NCBI GenBank assembly: GCA_964475835.1
Contig: CAYYYL010000013.1
Location: 5,948-69,947, forward strand
Direction of reading: 5' to 3'
Length of the DNA stretch: 64,000 bases
DNA from: JABDCI01 sp964475835
GTDB lineage: Bacteria; Verrucomicrobiota; Verrucomicrobiia; JABWAM01
Shown here: positions 36,088 to 45,160 of the stretch, piece after piece
How the letters are laid out: every line of letters starts with the position of its first letter
Position numbering within the stretch: position 1 is the first letter of the stretch
Translations under genes and position numbers: made by a program
Notes under the pieces: generated by a model
The model's database searches: none
What the model was told of the DNA's origin: nothing
Seen by the model: only the letters and a program-made list of their open reading frames with translations

Positions 36088-37317
36088 ATGCTCGATCAGA
36101 TCAAACAAGGCATTGACTACATCAGCGACCCGAAGTTCTCCTTCACGCTCTTTTCCATATTTTTCCTCTGGGCCCTCTTCCAGCGAAAGATCTGGACGAA
36201 GCAGGGAACGATCCTCGCGATGTTCGGCATCTCGGCAGGGCTTTTCGTGGCACTCCTCGATCACAACTTCGCCACCACCCTGCTGAAACCCGACAATGCC
36301 CCGATCTTTCTGATGATCTTCATCTTCGGGTTCTGCCTCTGGATCGCCATGACGCAGGCGCACAACAACGACCGGCGCATGGAGGAAAAACTCCCCCCTC
36401 TGGAAAAGGAGACGAGCGATCAAAAAACATGGGTTTGGCCTGATCTGGTCTACATCGAATTCCTTTGCATGATTTTGACGACCGTCTTTCTGGTCGTCTG
36501 GTCCCTCGTCGTCCGTGCCCCACTTGAGGAACCCGCCAATCCCGGCAACACCCCCAATCCCTCAAAGGCCCCATGGTACTTTCTCGGCCTTCAGGAACTG
36601 CTGGTTTATTTTGACCCCTGGTTCGCAGGGGTCGTGATGCCGAGCATCATCGTCATCGGACTCATGGCCATTCCTTACATCGACACAAATCCCAAGGGCA
36701 ACGGCTACTACTCTTTCAAAGATCGCCGGGTCTCCATCATCACCTTCATGGTGGGATTCATGATCTTCTGGAACTTTTTGATCGTGATCGGCACCGTTCT
36801 CCGCGGACCGGGCTGGAACTTCTATGGTCCGTTCGAGGAATGGAATCCTCACAAGGTCGTCGCCCTGACCAACGTCAACCTCTCGGAATACGTCTGGGTG
36901 AAATGGCTCTACCCTTTCGGGAAATGGATTCATAGCGACTGGTTGAGCCAGGGACTCCCTTCCACCAACAACCATCTTTTTCCCATCGTCCCGACGTGGG
37001 AGGCCTTTTACAATGTGTGCAATGTGATCAAAAAGGAATTCCTAGGCATTCTCTTTCTGATGTGGTGGTTTCTCTACCTGCCGGGCCGGCTTGCAAAGGG
37101 CACGACAGGATGTTTGATGGAACGGATCGGCTTCGGAAGATACCGTATTGGAAAACTCTTTGAGGCAACACGCCAGCTCTATCTCAACCAGGGATTTGCG
37201 CGGTACGCGGTCACCATCCTCCTGTTTCTCACGATGGCCACGGTGCCCATGAAAATGTACCTGCGCTGGACCATCAATCTGAAATACATCGTGGACACGC
37301 CATGGATTAAATTTTAA
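36088..37317 (+). CDS. Enlarged cytochrome b subunit IV-like protein
   Basis: 409 aa, more than twice a standard 160-residue subunit IV. The Qo-loop motif reads SKAPWYFLGLQELL (KAPWY at residues 160-164) where b6f has PEWY and many menaquinol enzymes PDWY. About nine hydrophobic helices are visible. The extra ones are two N-terminal (LFSIFFLWALF, IFLMIFIFGFCLWIAM) and several C-terminal, the last near YAVTILLFLTMATVPM. No CxxCH is present. It lies 20 bp after cytochrome b and 21 bp before the cytochrome c gene. Confidence 0.88.
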   Translation: MLDQIKQGIDYISDPKFSFTLFSIFFLWALFQRKIWTKQGTILAMFGISAGLFVALLDHNFATTLLKPDNAPIFLMIFIFGFCLWIAMTQAHNNDRRMEEKLPPLEKETSDQKTWVWPDLVYIEFLCMILTTVFLVVWSLVVRAPLEEPANPGNTPNPSKAPWYFLGLQELLVYFDPWFAGVVMPSIIVIGLMAIPYIDTNPKGNGYYSFKDRRVSIITFMVGFMIFWNFLIVIGTVLRGPGWNFYGPFEEWNPHKVVALTNVNLSEYVWVKWLYPFGKWIHSDWLSQGLPSTNNHLFPIVPTWEAFYNVCNVIKKEFLGILFLMWWFLYLPGRLAKGTTGCLMERIGFGRYRIGKLFEATRQLYLNQGFARYAVTILLFLTMATVPMKMYLRWTINLKYIVDTPWIKF

Positions 37318-37338
37318 CCGGCGTTTCCCTCCCCGACC

Positions 37339-40300
37339 ATGCGCAATCTCCCCGAGACCGTTCACGAATACAATATTTCAAAGCTGAATATTATATTCAT
37401 TATCAGCTCCCTGCTGCTGATTGGATGTGTGGTCTGGATGCTTGCGGACGATTTCACGCGCGAGTGGAAGCCCATCCAGCGCCAATCCAAGTTATTTGAA
37501 AAACAGAAGCTCCTTCAGGACCGGGCGGCGGCGGAAAAAAAGATGGAAGAGGCGGGATACGCCACCACCACCAACAGCCTTGCCGAGGCGGAAGCCCTGT
37601 TGATGACCCAGGCCTCACAAACCGAGGCGATTCAGAAACGTTTGACCCGTGTCGTCGAGGACCTCGATGTCGCAAAGAACCGCTACGCCGGAGCCAAGGC
37701 GATGCTGGATCAGCGCAAGAGCGAATACGACGAAGCAGTGGAATTTCATAGGTCACCCGCCAAAATCGAAGAGCATTTAAAGAAGATGCGCGCTCAGCAG
37801 GAGCTTGTAGCGGATCTCGATCACAAGGTCCAGGAACTGGATGGCCAAAAGACCTCCATCAGCGCCGAATTAGATGAATACACATCCAAAAAGACCACTC
37901 TGGAAAAAGAAGCCCGGCGGCTGGCCACTGAAAAGGGACTCATTGAAAAACGTCTCGCCCAGTTACAGAACAAGGCCCTGCCAGCCCTCCTCGATCAACC
38001 CTTGATCGAATTTGCTGCACCCACCATCAGCGTCAAACAGGTGATCGCAGAGGATCAGACCTACAGCCTGAATTTCGTCGAGGTTTCGCGCATCGACCGA
38101 TGCACCACCTGCCATAGCTTTGTCGACAAGAAAGACCCCGTGACCGACAGCGATGAAGGATTCAAGTTCTCCAATCTTCCCCAACCGTGGCGTTCCCATC
38201 CTCGTCTCGACCTCTTTGTATCCGCCGATTCCCCTCACCCCATCGAGCGCTTTGGATGTTCCACCTGTCACCTCGGCTGGGATCGTGGCACGAAGTTCAT
38301 CAATGCCGCTCACACCCCGCCCTTCTTCAATACCAAGATAGATTATGTGAAGCTTCCTCTCGTGGAAGGAGCCCCTTACTGGGTTGCCAGCGAGTCGGTG
38401 GAAAAATGGAAACCCGGCCTCCTGAGCAAGGTGCAGGAGCACGCCAAATTGATGGAAGAGAAGCGTTCGCTCAAGAAGTCACGATCCCAGGATCCCGACA
38501 AACTCAAGGAGGTGCGTGACGCCATCGCCGCGGCTCGCACGGAGTTGAAGGACAAATATGGCATGGACACCAAGGCGCTTTCTCAATTTCAGTTTGCATC
38601 CCTCACCCAGCGTGAAGCGTGGGAACTTCCTCCGCTGAAGTTCGATGCCCACAGCAATGTGCTGCATCACAAGGAGGATCCGATGCGACCCCGTGAATTT
38701 GTGGAGTCATCCTGTCTGAAATGTCATCAGGGAGTCTCCCAGGTTCCCATTCAGAAGGATCCCACCGGCAATTCGGAAACCAATCCGGGTGAAAAGCTCA
38801 ACGCCGGACTGCGCCTCATTGAACAGGCTGGCTGCTACGCGTGTCACAAGATGCAGGCGTTGGAAACCGTGGTGAAACATGTGGTGAAACCTGGGGAAAC
38901 CCTCGAAGGCCTTTCCCATTCCATGGTGGCCGAACCCGAAGCGATTCTCGCTGCAAACAATCTCGCAAGTGCAGCCGATCTGAAGGCTGGTCGTGAGGTT
39001 CTGGTTCCCGTGCGTGTTCCGTATTCGAAACCGGGACCATCCCTCCTCAAAGTGGCCGCAAAAACCTCCAAAGAGTGGATGGTGAAGTGGTTGGAACACC
39101 CGAAGGGGTTCCGTCCGAACACCTTCATGCCCCAGTTCTGGAATCTGGACAACAACCGCGACGGAATGCGTTTCAACGGAGTGGTTACCGAGAACGACAA
39201 ACCGGTCGAAATCGACTGGGCTGATCGCAGCGCGGTGGAACGTCAAGCCATCACCGAATATCTTTTCAAGCTTTCCGACCCCATCCGTTATCCAGCCCCG
39301 CCCTCCGGGGATTCCGCCCGCGGGGAAGCTCTTGTGAATTCGGTGGGTTGCATGGGTTGTCACGTACTGGATCAGAAGCTTTCCGACGTGGCTCCCAAGG
39401 ACCGTCGTTTCCGTTCCCAGGGTCCGATGCTCTTCGGTGCTGGATCGAAGTACGATGCCGGCTGGCTTTACGCATGGTTGAAAGATCCGAAACAGTATCG
39501 CGCCAATACGCGCATGCCCAACCTGCGCCTCTCAGATCAGGAAGCCGCCGATATCACGGCCTTTCTGATGAAAAACCACAATCAGGAATTTGAACAGAAG
39601 TCCCCTCCCGAAATCAAATCCCTGGTGCTCAAGGATACGACCATCGATTACTTGAAGGGCTCCATGCCGGTGAAACAAGCTTTTGAGCAGGCGGAAAAGA
39701 TGTCCGATGATGAGAAGCTTCAGTACCTGGGTGACAAGCTCGTGCAGCGTTATGGTTGCATGGATTGCCACAACATCAAAGGCATGGAAAACGCCAAACC
39801 CATTTCCATCGAACTTTCAGACTGGGCCTCCAAGAATCCGACAAAACTTGATTTCGGATACATCGACATTCCTCACAACAACTACGCCTACCTCCATCAA
39901 AAACTGGAAGCCCCGCGATCCTTCGACCGTGTCGAAACCAAACACCCGCAGGAGTTGATGCGCATGCCGCAGTACAACTTCTCCGACGAGCAAATCGAAT
40001 TAATCATGACCGCCGTCATGGGAATGACCAATGAAAAGCCAAATGCGAAGGCACGCCGCAACTTGAACGAAACAGAATGGTACATTGAGAACGGCCGACA
40101 CCTGATCCAGGAACTGAATTGCCTGGGCTGCCACATCAATGAAGGCGATGGAGGTGCCATTCGGCGGACCATGGATGAGGACAAGACATTCCTCTTCCCT
40201 CCGAGCCTGCAGGGCGTGGGCCTCAAGGTTCGTCCCACCTGGTTGCAGGCTTTTCTGCGTGAACCCGGAAAACATCCCTATCGTTACTGGATGGAAGCCC

Positions 40301-40755
40301 GCATGCCGACCTACGGGTTCACCGACGATGAGATCAACACTCTGACTCAATATTTTGCCCTTCGGGACAAGCAACCCTATCCCTTCGAACTGGACACCAT
40401 GGAAACCGTGTCCCCCTCCCCCCAGATGGCGGAGATCGGGGGAAAGATCGTGGAAAAGGCCGGTTGCATGAGTTGCCATGCAGTGCGCGAACTGGAAAAG
40501 GCGCGTGAAGCTGGCAACCCTGCCATCAATCTGGGACAAGTGAAGGATCGCATGCGCCCCAAAGGCATCGTTCCATGGCTCACGGATCCGAATGCCGTCA
40601 CCCCCGGAGTGAATATGCCCGCTTTCTGGCCTCATGATGGCGCCAGCCCGCTTCCCGATTTCCTCGAGGGCAATTCAGAGAAGCAGATTGAGGCCGTAGC
40701 CGCTTTCCTCAAGAGTCACTCGGCCTCAGCCCCGCCTTCTGCCCCGGCAAAGTAA
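37339..40755 (+). CDS. Membrane-anchored octaheme cytochrome c with coiled coil and LysM-like insert
   Basis: 1138 aa. One N-terminal membrane helix (IIFIISSLLLIGCVVWML) is followed by a charged coiled coil (residues about 50-210). Eight CxxCH heme sites follow at residues 255, 307, 459, 499, 671, 807, 928 and 1043. Between the fourth and fifth is a LysM-like domain (residues 514-557, HVVKPGETLEGLS to VLVPV). Several segments read like class I cytochrome c modules, for example TFMPQFW and ANTRMPNLRLSD with the axial Met. It likely accepts electrons from Rieske in the periplasm. Confidence 0.92.
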   Translation: MRNLPETVHEYNISKLNIIFIISSLLLIGCVVWMLADDFTREWKPIQRQSKLFEKQKLLQDRAAAEKKMEEAGYATTTNSLAEAEALLMTQASQTEAIQKRLTRVVEDLDVAKNRYAGAKAMLDQRKSEYDEAVEFHRSPAKIEEHLKKMRAQQELVADLDHKVQELDGQKTSISAELDEYTSKKTTLEKEARRLATEKGLIEKRLAQLQNKALPALLDQPLIEFAAPTISVKQVIAEDQTYSLNFVEVSRIDRCTTCHSFVDKKDPVTDSDEGFKFSNLPQPWRSHPRLDLFVSADSPHPIERFGCSTCHLGWDRGTKFINAAHTPPFFNTKIDYVKLPLVEGAPYWVASESVEKWKPGLLSKVQEHAKLMEEKRSLKKSRSQDPDKLKEVRDAIAAARTELKDKYGMDTKALSQFQFASLTQREAWELPPLKFDAHSNVLHHKEDPMRPREFVESSCLKCHQGVSQVPIQKDPTGNSETNPGEKLNAGLRLIEQAGCYACHKMQALETVVKHVVKPGETLEGLSHSMVAEPEAILAANNLASAADLKAGREVLVPVRVPYSKPGPSLLKVAAKTSKEWMVKWLEHPKGFRPNTFMPQFWNLDNNRDGMRFNGVVTENDKPVEIDWADRSAVERQAITEYLFKLSDPIRYPAPPSGDSARGEALVNSVGCMGCHVLDQKLSDVAPKDRRFRSQGPMLFGAGSKYDAGWLYAWLKDPKQYRANTRMPNLRLSDQEAADITAFLMKNHNQEFEQKSPPEIKSLVLKDTTIDYLKGSMPVKQAFEQAEKMSDDEKLQYLGDKLVQRYGCMDCHNIKGMENAKPISIELSDWASKNPTKLDFGYIDIPHNNYAYLHQKLEAPRSFDRVETKHPQELMRMPQYNFSDEQIELIMTAVMGMTNEKPNAKARRNLNETEWYIENGRHLIQELNCLGCHINEGDGGAIRRTMDEDKTFLFPPSLQGVGLKVRPTWLQAFLREPGKHPYRYWMEARMPTYGFTDDEINTLTQYFALRDKQPYPFELDTMETVSPSPQMAEIGGKIVEKAGCMSCHAVRELEKAREAGNPAINLGQVKDRMRPKGIVPWLTDPNAVTPGVNMPAFWPHDGASPLPDFLEGNSEKQIEAVAAFLKSHSASAPPSAPAK

Positions 40756-40966
40756 GCAAGTAAGCTCTTTTTTCCGAGTTCCTTCCACCGAGGCCTGGAA
40801 AGGGGGGAATCCCGAAAGGAGAGCTATCCTCAAAAGACCGGCATCGTCCGTTGCGTAATATCGGACTTCTCGACTCGGTACCTCAAAAATTTCCGTGCTC
40901 AAGTCCTTCCCTTTCCCCGCAGTGTCCCAATTTGATGTGACGGGAATTTTTAATATTAAGACGTGA

Positions 40967-41575
40967 TCAACTTCCCACTTCCCGCAACGCCCGCGAGGCC
41001 CGGTTCCAGATCGTCAGGATCAGCAAGCCATCGATTCCCATCCAGACGTACTGCATCCATGCTCCCGGACCGATCCCAAGCCCCAGAACAAGGGTAAGTA
41101 CACCCAGGACAAAAGCCCGATCACTCTTTCCCATCGGACCGTCATAACGACGACTTGCCCCGATTTGAACGGAAACCACTCCAGCCATCTCACTCAACAT
41201 GGCAAGAAGAAGCATCAGGACTATCCAAAACCCAGGCAGTCCCGGAATCCATGCGAGGGCTCCATAAAGCGCGGTGTCCGACACCACATCCCCAAGCTCA
41301 TTCAATACAGCCCCGGTGGGGGTCTTCATATTGCATTCTCGGGCCATCATGCCATCGATGGCATTCAATGCCATCCGCACAAAGAGGACTACGGGGACAG
41401 CGAGAAGAAACCTTGTTTTCCCGGGATAAAAGGCAAGAAAAGCCCCGGTTCCACAAGACAACCCAAGCGCAGCCAAGGTGACCTGGTTTGCGGTTACCCC
41501 TCGACTGGCGAGTCCCCAGGCCAGGGGACGAAGCAAATTCTGAAACTTCGGCTTGAGGTCGTAAACGCTGGCCAT
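40967..41575 (-). CDS. CDP-alcohol phosphatidyltransferase (YnjF/YnbA-like)
   Basis: 202-aa integral membrane enzyme that transfers a phosphatidyl group from CDP-diacylglycerol to an alcohol. The signature DGx2ARx8Gx3Dx3D appears as DGMMARECNMKTPTG then NELGD, so the third Asp is Asn, as in the YnjF subgroup. The acceptor alcohol is unknown. The start at MASVYDLKP lies 3 bp after the stop of the small transporter gene, so the two form one unit. Downstream lies 210 bp without a clear terminator. Confidence 0.88.
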   Translation of the reverse strand: MASVYDLKPKFQNLLRPLAWGLASRGVTANQVTLAALGLSCGTGAFLAFYPGKTRFLLAVPVVLFVRMALNAIDGMMARECNMKTPTGAVLNELGDVVSDTALYGALAWIPGLPGFWIVLMLLLAMLSEMAGVVSVQIGASRRYDGPMGKSDRAFVLGVLTLVLGLGIGPGAWMQYVWMGIDGLLILTIWNRASRALREVGS

Positions 41576-41577
41576 AG

Positions 41578-41958
41578 TCAACTCTTCATCGTTACCAGGA
41601 CCACTCCCAGGGAAATGAGCGCGGTTCCGGTCCATCGCAACATGGTCGCAGGTTCACCCTGAAAGATCTGGGCGAGGAGTGGCCCGAGAATGAACGTCGC
41701 CGCCTGAAGGGGAAGCGCAATACTAAGCTGTTCCCATGAAAGAACCGTGAGCCAGAGAAAAAAGAAGGCCGCGAGGAAGGCGGTTCCCATCCAGATCTTC
41801 GGATACTTCATGACCTTGAAGGCAAAAGGAAGGATCGTCCGCCAATTCAACGCCGATACATCCCCAAGCTCCTTCATCCCCTTGCTCAAATACAGATCGC
41901 CGACAACACCCGCGATCACGGCAAGGCTCATCACAATCAACGTCTTGGTCATAGGCAA
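41578..41958 (-). CDS. Small four-helix DMT-superfamily (EamA/SMR-like) membrane protein
   Basis: 126 aa with four hydrophobic helices; the last (LRWTGTALISLGVVLVTM) is typical of EamA and small multidrug resistance proteins. ArnE/F-type lipid flippases have the same size. Because the next gene is a phospholipid synthase, a lipid-translocation role is plausible but unproven. An ATG at 41952 is an alternative start. It is divergent from the zinc-ribbon membrane protein gene. Confidence 0.78.
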   Translation of the reverse strand: MPMTKTLIVMSLAVIAGVVGDLYLSKGMKELGDVSALNWRTILPFAFKVMKYPKIWMGTAFLAAFFFLWLTVLSWEQLSIALPLQAATFILGPLLAQIFQGEPATMLRWTGTALISLGVVLVTMKS

Positions 41959-42095
41959 TCATCAAAACATGGTGTTCAAGGGCAAACAACTAGATTTCGC
42001 AAAGGGAGGTAGTCTCTGCCCAAAGAAAATCGAGCGCACGATCCCTCCGCTCCCTTTGACTTTCGCGCTCGGAACACGCTATGCTGAGACGCGGA

Positions 42096-43319
42096 ATGGA
42101 TGTCAAATTTCTCTGCATTCATTGCGGCCAAAAATGCAAAATCGATCAATCCGTCATCGGATACCAGATCGAATGTCCCGGGTGCCACCAGCAAATCACG
42201 GTTCCTGCCCCTCCCATGCCCCCACTGGCTTCAGAAGTCAACGTTCCCCCGAGAACAAGCGCCCTTCAACTCAAATTGCGAGCTCCCAGCGACACCATCA
42301 GTCACTTCAAGCTTCATGCCGGCAAGACCGAGACCCCGCTTCGGGCCAAACCTCGGCCCCCAATCCTTCCACCAACGGCGGAAAATCACCCCCCCTCCCC
42401 TCAAAAGGAAAAGATCTTTCAGTGTATCAATGAAAATTGCGGGGAAATCTGGAAGCAATCGCAACTTATCGAGCAGCCCATTGGTGGAAAAATTGCGTAT
42501 TTTTGTCCCCGTTGCCAGCTGGGGGTGAAGGAATGTGAAATCAACCGTAGTTTTTGGAAGGAACTTCCCGATGCTTTTGCCTACCCCTTTCGAAGTCCGG
42601 GTGGATGGATCCTGGGCACGGGCACCATCCTCCTGGGATTTCTCCATTTGGGGATGCGTATGGGCGGGCTCCTGGTGTTTATCCTCTCCCTCATCTTTAC
42701 CGTGGGATACTTTGGCATGCTGTTCCAGCACATCATCCGAAACACCTTTTTCCGGGAGGAGGAGCCCATCAGCTGGCCTGAACTTCATGGTTTTGGAGAT
42801 CTGGTCGATGTGTTCAAAAAAATCGGCCTGTCCACATTCCTGGTTTTTAGTCCGGCAATCTTGTGCCTCTTCATGGTCGGCCATTCCCTTTTCACGGGTG
42901 AAGCCGACTCGCTGGCTTCCACGGGGTTTTGGGGATTGGCTGCCCTGATTTCCCTGTTTGGAGGGCTGGGTTACTACCCCATGGCCATGCTTGCCGTTGC
43001 CATGTACGATTCCTTTCTTGCCGTCAACCCCATCATCGTCATACCCGCCATTTTTCGGGCCATCGGGCCTTACTGCATCGTTCTCATCACTTTGGCAGTG
43101 ACTTTTTTTGATTGGAATCCGAATACTACGAGCCTTGTTTCCCGGATCCTCCTTTACCTGCCCTACGAATTTCTAAGACTCTACAACCTGGTCTTCACCG
43201 CCCGTCTCCTGGGACTTCTTTGTCTGACCAACGCGGGGCGCCTGGGGTGGTTCAAGGAACGAACCAAGGCCCGTCACCCCTTTCCCCCATCCAATCCCAT
43301 CGCTGGCAACTTCCGGTAA
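42096..43319 (+). CDS. Zinc-ribbon membrane protein (DUF4013-like)
   Basis: 407 aa. The N-terminus MDVKFLCIHCGQKCKID with a second CPGC forms a CxxC-CxxC zinc ribbon. A Pro-rich linker and a second cysteine pair (CINENCG, CPRC) follow. The C-terminal 230 residues have about six hydrophobic helices, resembling DUF4013 proteins, for example GMLFQHIIRNTFF then GFGDLVDVFKKIGL. Function is unknown. The TlpA-like gene begins 6 bp downstream. Confidence 0.78.
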   Translation: MDVKFLCIHCGQKCKIDQSVIGYQIECPGCHQQITVPAPPMPPLASEVNVPPRTSALQLKLRAPSDTISHFKLHAGKTETPLRAKPRPPILPPTAENHPPSPQKEKIFQCINENCGEIWKQSQLIEQPIGGKIAYFCPRCQLGVKECEINRSFWKELPDAFAYPFRSPGGWILGTGTILLGFLHLGMRMGGLLVFILSLIFTVGYFGMLFQHIIRNTFFREEEPISWPELHGFGDLVDVFKKIGLSTFLVFSPAILCLFMVGHSLFTGEADSLASTGFWGLAALISLFGGLGYYPMAMLAVAMYDSFLAVNPIIVIPAIFRAIGPYCIVLITLAVTFFDWNPNTTSLVSRILLYLPYEFLRLYNLVFTARLLGLLCLTNAGRLGWFKERTKARHPFPPSNPIAGNFR

Positions 43320-43325
43320 ATTCCC

Positions 43326-44345
43326 ATGAATTCAAATCCCATCCCTCTCGCGTTTGTCCCGGCTTTCGTCTTCATCATCCGGGTGCTCCCCTTGATGGCA
43401 GGAGATGTTGTCAAAATCGAAGATGCGGAATTTGAAACGAAACTTAAAAATGCCGCGACCCTGGTTCAGGATTATAAACGAACCCCATCCGGAGAAGATC
43501 CCCAACCCGCTTTCGCCGATGAATTCTTTCAATACCATCAGGATCATCCGGATACGATCACCGGACGGAAAGCCCTGAGGGAGGCGTTCCATCTGTGGGC
43601 GGGACTGGGCGATGTGAACCACATGCAACAGGCGATGTCCCACATCGATGCCTCCTCGGAAGCCTGGATCGAAACTCTAAGCTCAATCCGACAAGCGTAC
43701 TACCACCGGAAGCTTTACGCGGACTTCAACAAATTGATGGGCGATCTGGAAAACAGACTAACTCATCCAAACGCCCTCTCGGAAGTTCTGATGACGCAGG
43801 GGGACAACTGCCTCCTGAGTGATCCTGAAAAGGCAAGGGCCTACTACAACCGGGTGGTGGATTTGCAGGCAAATCCCGCCGTAGTGGAACGGGCCAGGAA
43901 CAATATCTACGCCATCGAATCCCTTGCTCCGGGACAACCTGCCCCCGATTTTTCCATGACAGATATTCATGGAAACACGATTTCCCTTTCATCCCTGAAA
44001 GGCAAAGTCGTCCTTTTGGATTTCTGGGCCACATGGTGCGGGCCGTGTGTGGCCGAGATGCCCAATATGAAAAAGGTTTACGCCAGACACCAAAATGATC
44101 CCCTTGTGATGATCGGCATGTCCCTGGATCGAAGGCTTACGGATTTGCAAGGCTATGTGGAAAAGGAGCAGATCGGATGGTCCCAAATTCAACTCGAGGA
44201 AGGTTGGAATGCTCCTTTGTGCAAGACATTCAACATTCGCGCCGTCCCCACCATCTACCTCATTGATCGCGAAGGAAAAATTGTCTCCAAATCCCTGCGC
44301 GGCGAGGCGGTGGAAAAAGCGGTGATCGCCGAACTTGCTAAATAG
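43326..44345 (+). CDS. Secreted TlpA/ResA-like thioredoxin-fold protein
   Basis: 339 aa. A signal peptide (ending near LMAG) is followed by about 175 residues of helical, TPR-like sequence. A C-terminal thioredoxin domain has the active site WATWCGPC and the cis-Pro loop AVPTIYLIDREG. Such TlpA/ResA proteins reduce or rearrange disulfides in the periplasm, for example for cytochrome c maturation. It is adjacent to a membrane protein gene rather than ccm genes, and lies about 2.6 kb from the octaheme cytochrome gene. Confidence 0.9.
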   Translation: MNSNPIPLAFVPAFVFIIRVLPLMAGDVVKIEDAEFETKLKNAATLVQDYKRTPSGEDPQPAFADEFFQYHQDHPDTITGRKALREAFHLWAGLGDVNHMQQAMSHIDASSEAWIETLSSIRQAYYHRKLYADFNKLMGDLENRLTHPNALSEVLMTQGDNCLLSDPEKARAYYNRVVDLQANPAVVERARNNIYAIESLAPGQPAPDFSMTDIHGNTISLSSLKGKVVLLDFWATWCGPCVAEMPNMKKVYARHQNDPLVMIGMSLDRRLTDLQGYVEKEQIGWSQIQLEEGWNAPLCKTFNIRAVPTIYLIDREGKIVSKSLRGEAVEKAVIAELAK

Positions 44346-44350
44346 CCAGA

Positions 44351-45160
44351 TCAGCCCCCCAGCACCTGAATGTGACGTCGTTTCAACTCCCCCCGGACAC
44401 GTTCACTCAACATCGCCTGAAGCTCCCCTTCCGCTCCGGGAGCGCCCACGTGATTGTAGATTTCCCATCGACCTTCCGTGATACGGGAAATCACGGATAG
44501 CAAATAGGCCTCGTTTACCTTTCCCGTTTCCCACAATCCAACCACACCATCAAAACAATCGATGGCCGTGCCTGCTAATTTTGAACAGGCCGATCCCGCC
44601 AAAGTCACAAAGACCCCGTGACGAATCAATTTGGAAAAATAGTTCACGCCATCACGCCGGATCGGCAGCGGATCCCCAAATTCCCGAACTACGCGAATAC
44701 GTTGAAACCCTCCTTTGGACGCCCATTTCACACACTCCCGGAAAACAAATGGATGCATGTGCAGATGATGGTGACCATCCACATGCGCAGGAATAAGACC
44801 GGTGTCTGCGAATCGTTTAAACTGGGCCTCGATTTCACGCATCGTCTGGGCCTTTGCCGCAACATCAAAGGCCATGCGGATTCCCGCTTTCGCCGGATCG
44901 GCATGCAACATTCCGTCAGTATCCACGAGACGCGGAATCTCGGAAGGTGCCATCACGGGAACTCCATCACACAGGACCAGATGCAGTCCCACCTTGAGGC
45001 GGGGATGTTCCCTCGCGATTTGAACAGCCTCATCCACCGCGCTCCCCGAGACCATCAGGCTCGCACTTCCAAGCACTCCTTCACGATGGGCTCGAAGAAC
45101 CGCCTGATTGACTTCGTGATTACGCCCGAAATCATCACAATTGAATAAAACCTGTATCAT
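44351..45160 (-). CDS. YdjC/ChbG-family deacetylase, HpnK-like
   Basis: 269-aa carbohydrate deacetylase-fold protein. The metal site residues are visible in NCDDFGRN, GLHLVLCDG and AHVDGHHHLHMHP. The pattern resembles HpnK, which is found with hopanoid biosynthesis genes, but no other hpn gene is here, so the substrate is open. The ATG at 45160 overlaps the SixA stop as ATGA. It is last in a four-gene coupled operon. Confidence 0.85.
   Translation of the reverse strand: MIQVLFNCDDFGRNHEVNQAVLRAHREGVLGSASLMVSGSAVDEAVQIAREHPRLKVGLHLVLCDGVPVMAPSEIPRLVDTDGMLHADPAKAGIRMAFDVAAKAQTMREIEAQFKRFADTGLIPAHVDGHHHLHMHPFVFRECVKWASKGGFQRIRVVREFGDPLPIRRDGVNYFSKLIRHGVFVTLAGSACSKLAGTAIDCFDGVVGLWETGKVNEAYLLSVISRITEGRWEIYNHVGAPGAEGELQAMLSERVRGELKRRHIQVLGG

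Noticed and set aside
33044..40755. Alternative complex III (act genes)
   Set aside because: There is no NrfD-like ActC or molybdopterin-type ActB. A true Rieske protein and bis-His cytochrome b are present instead.
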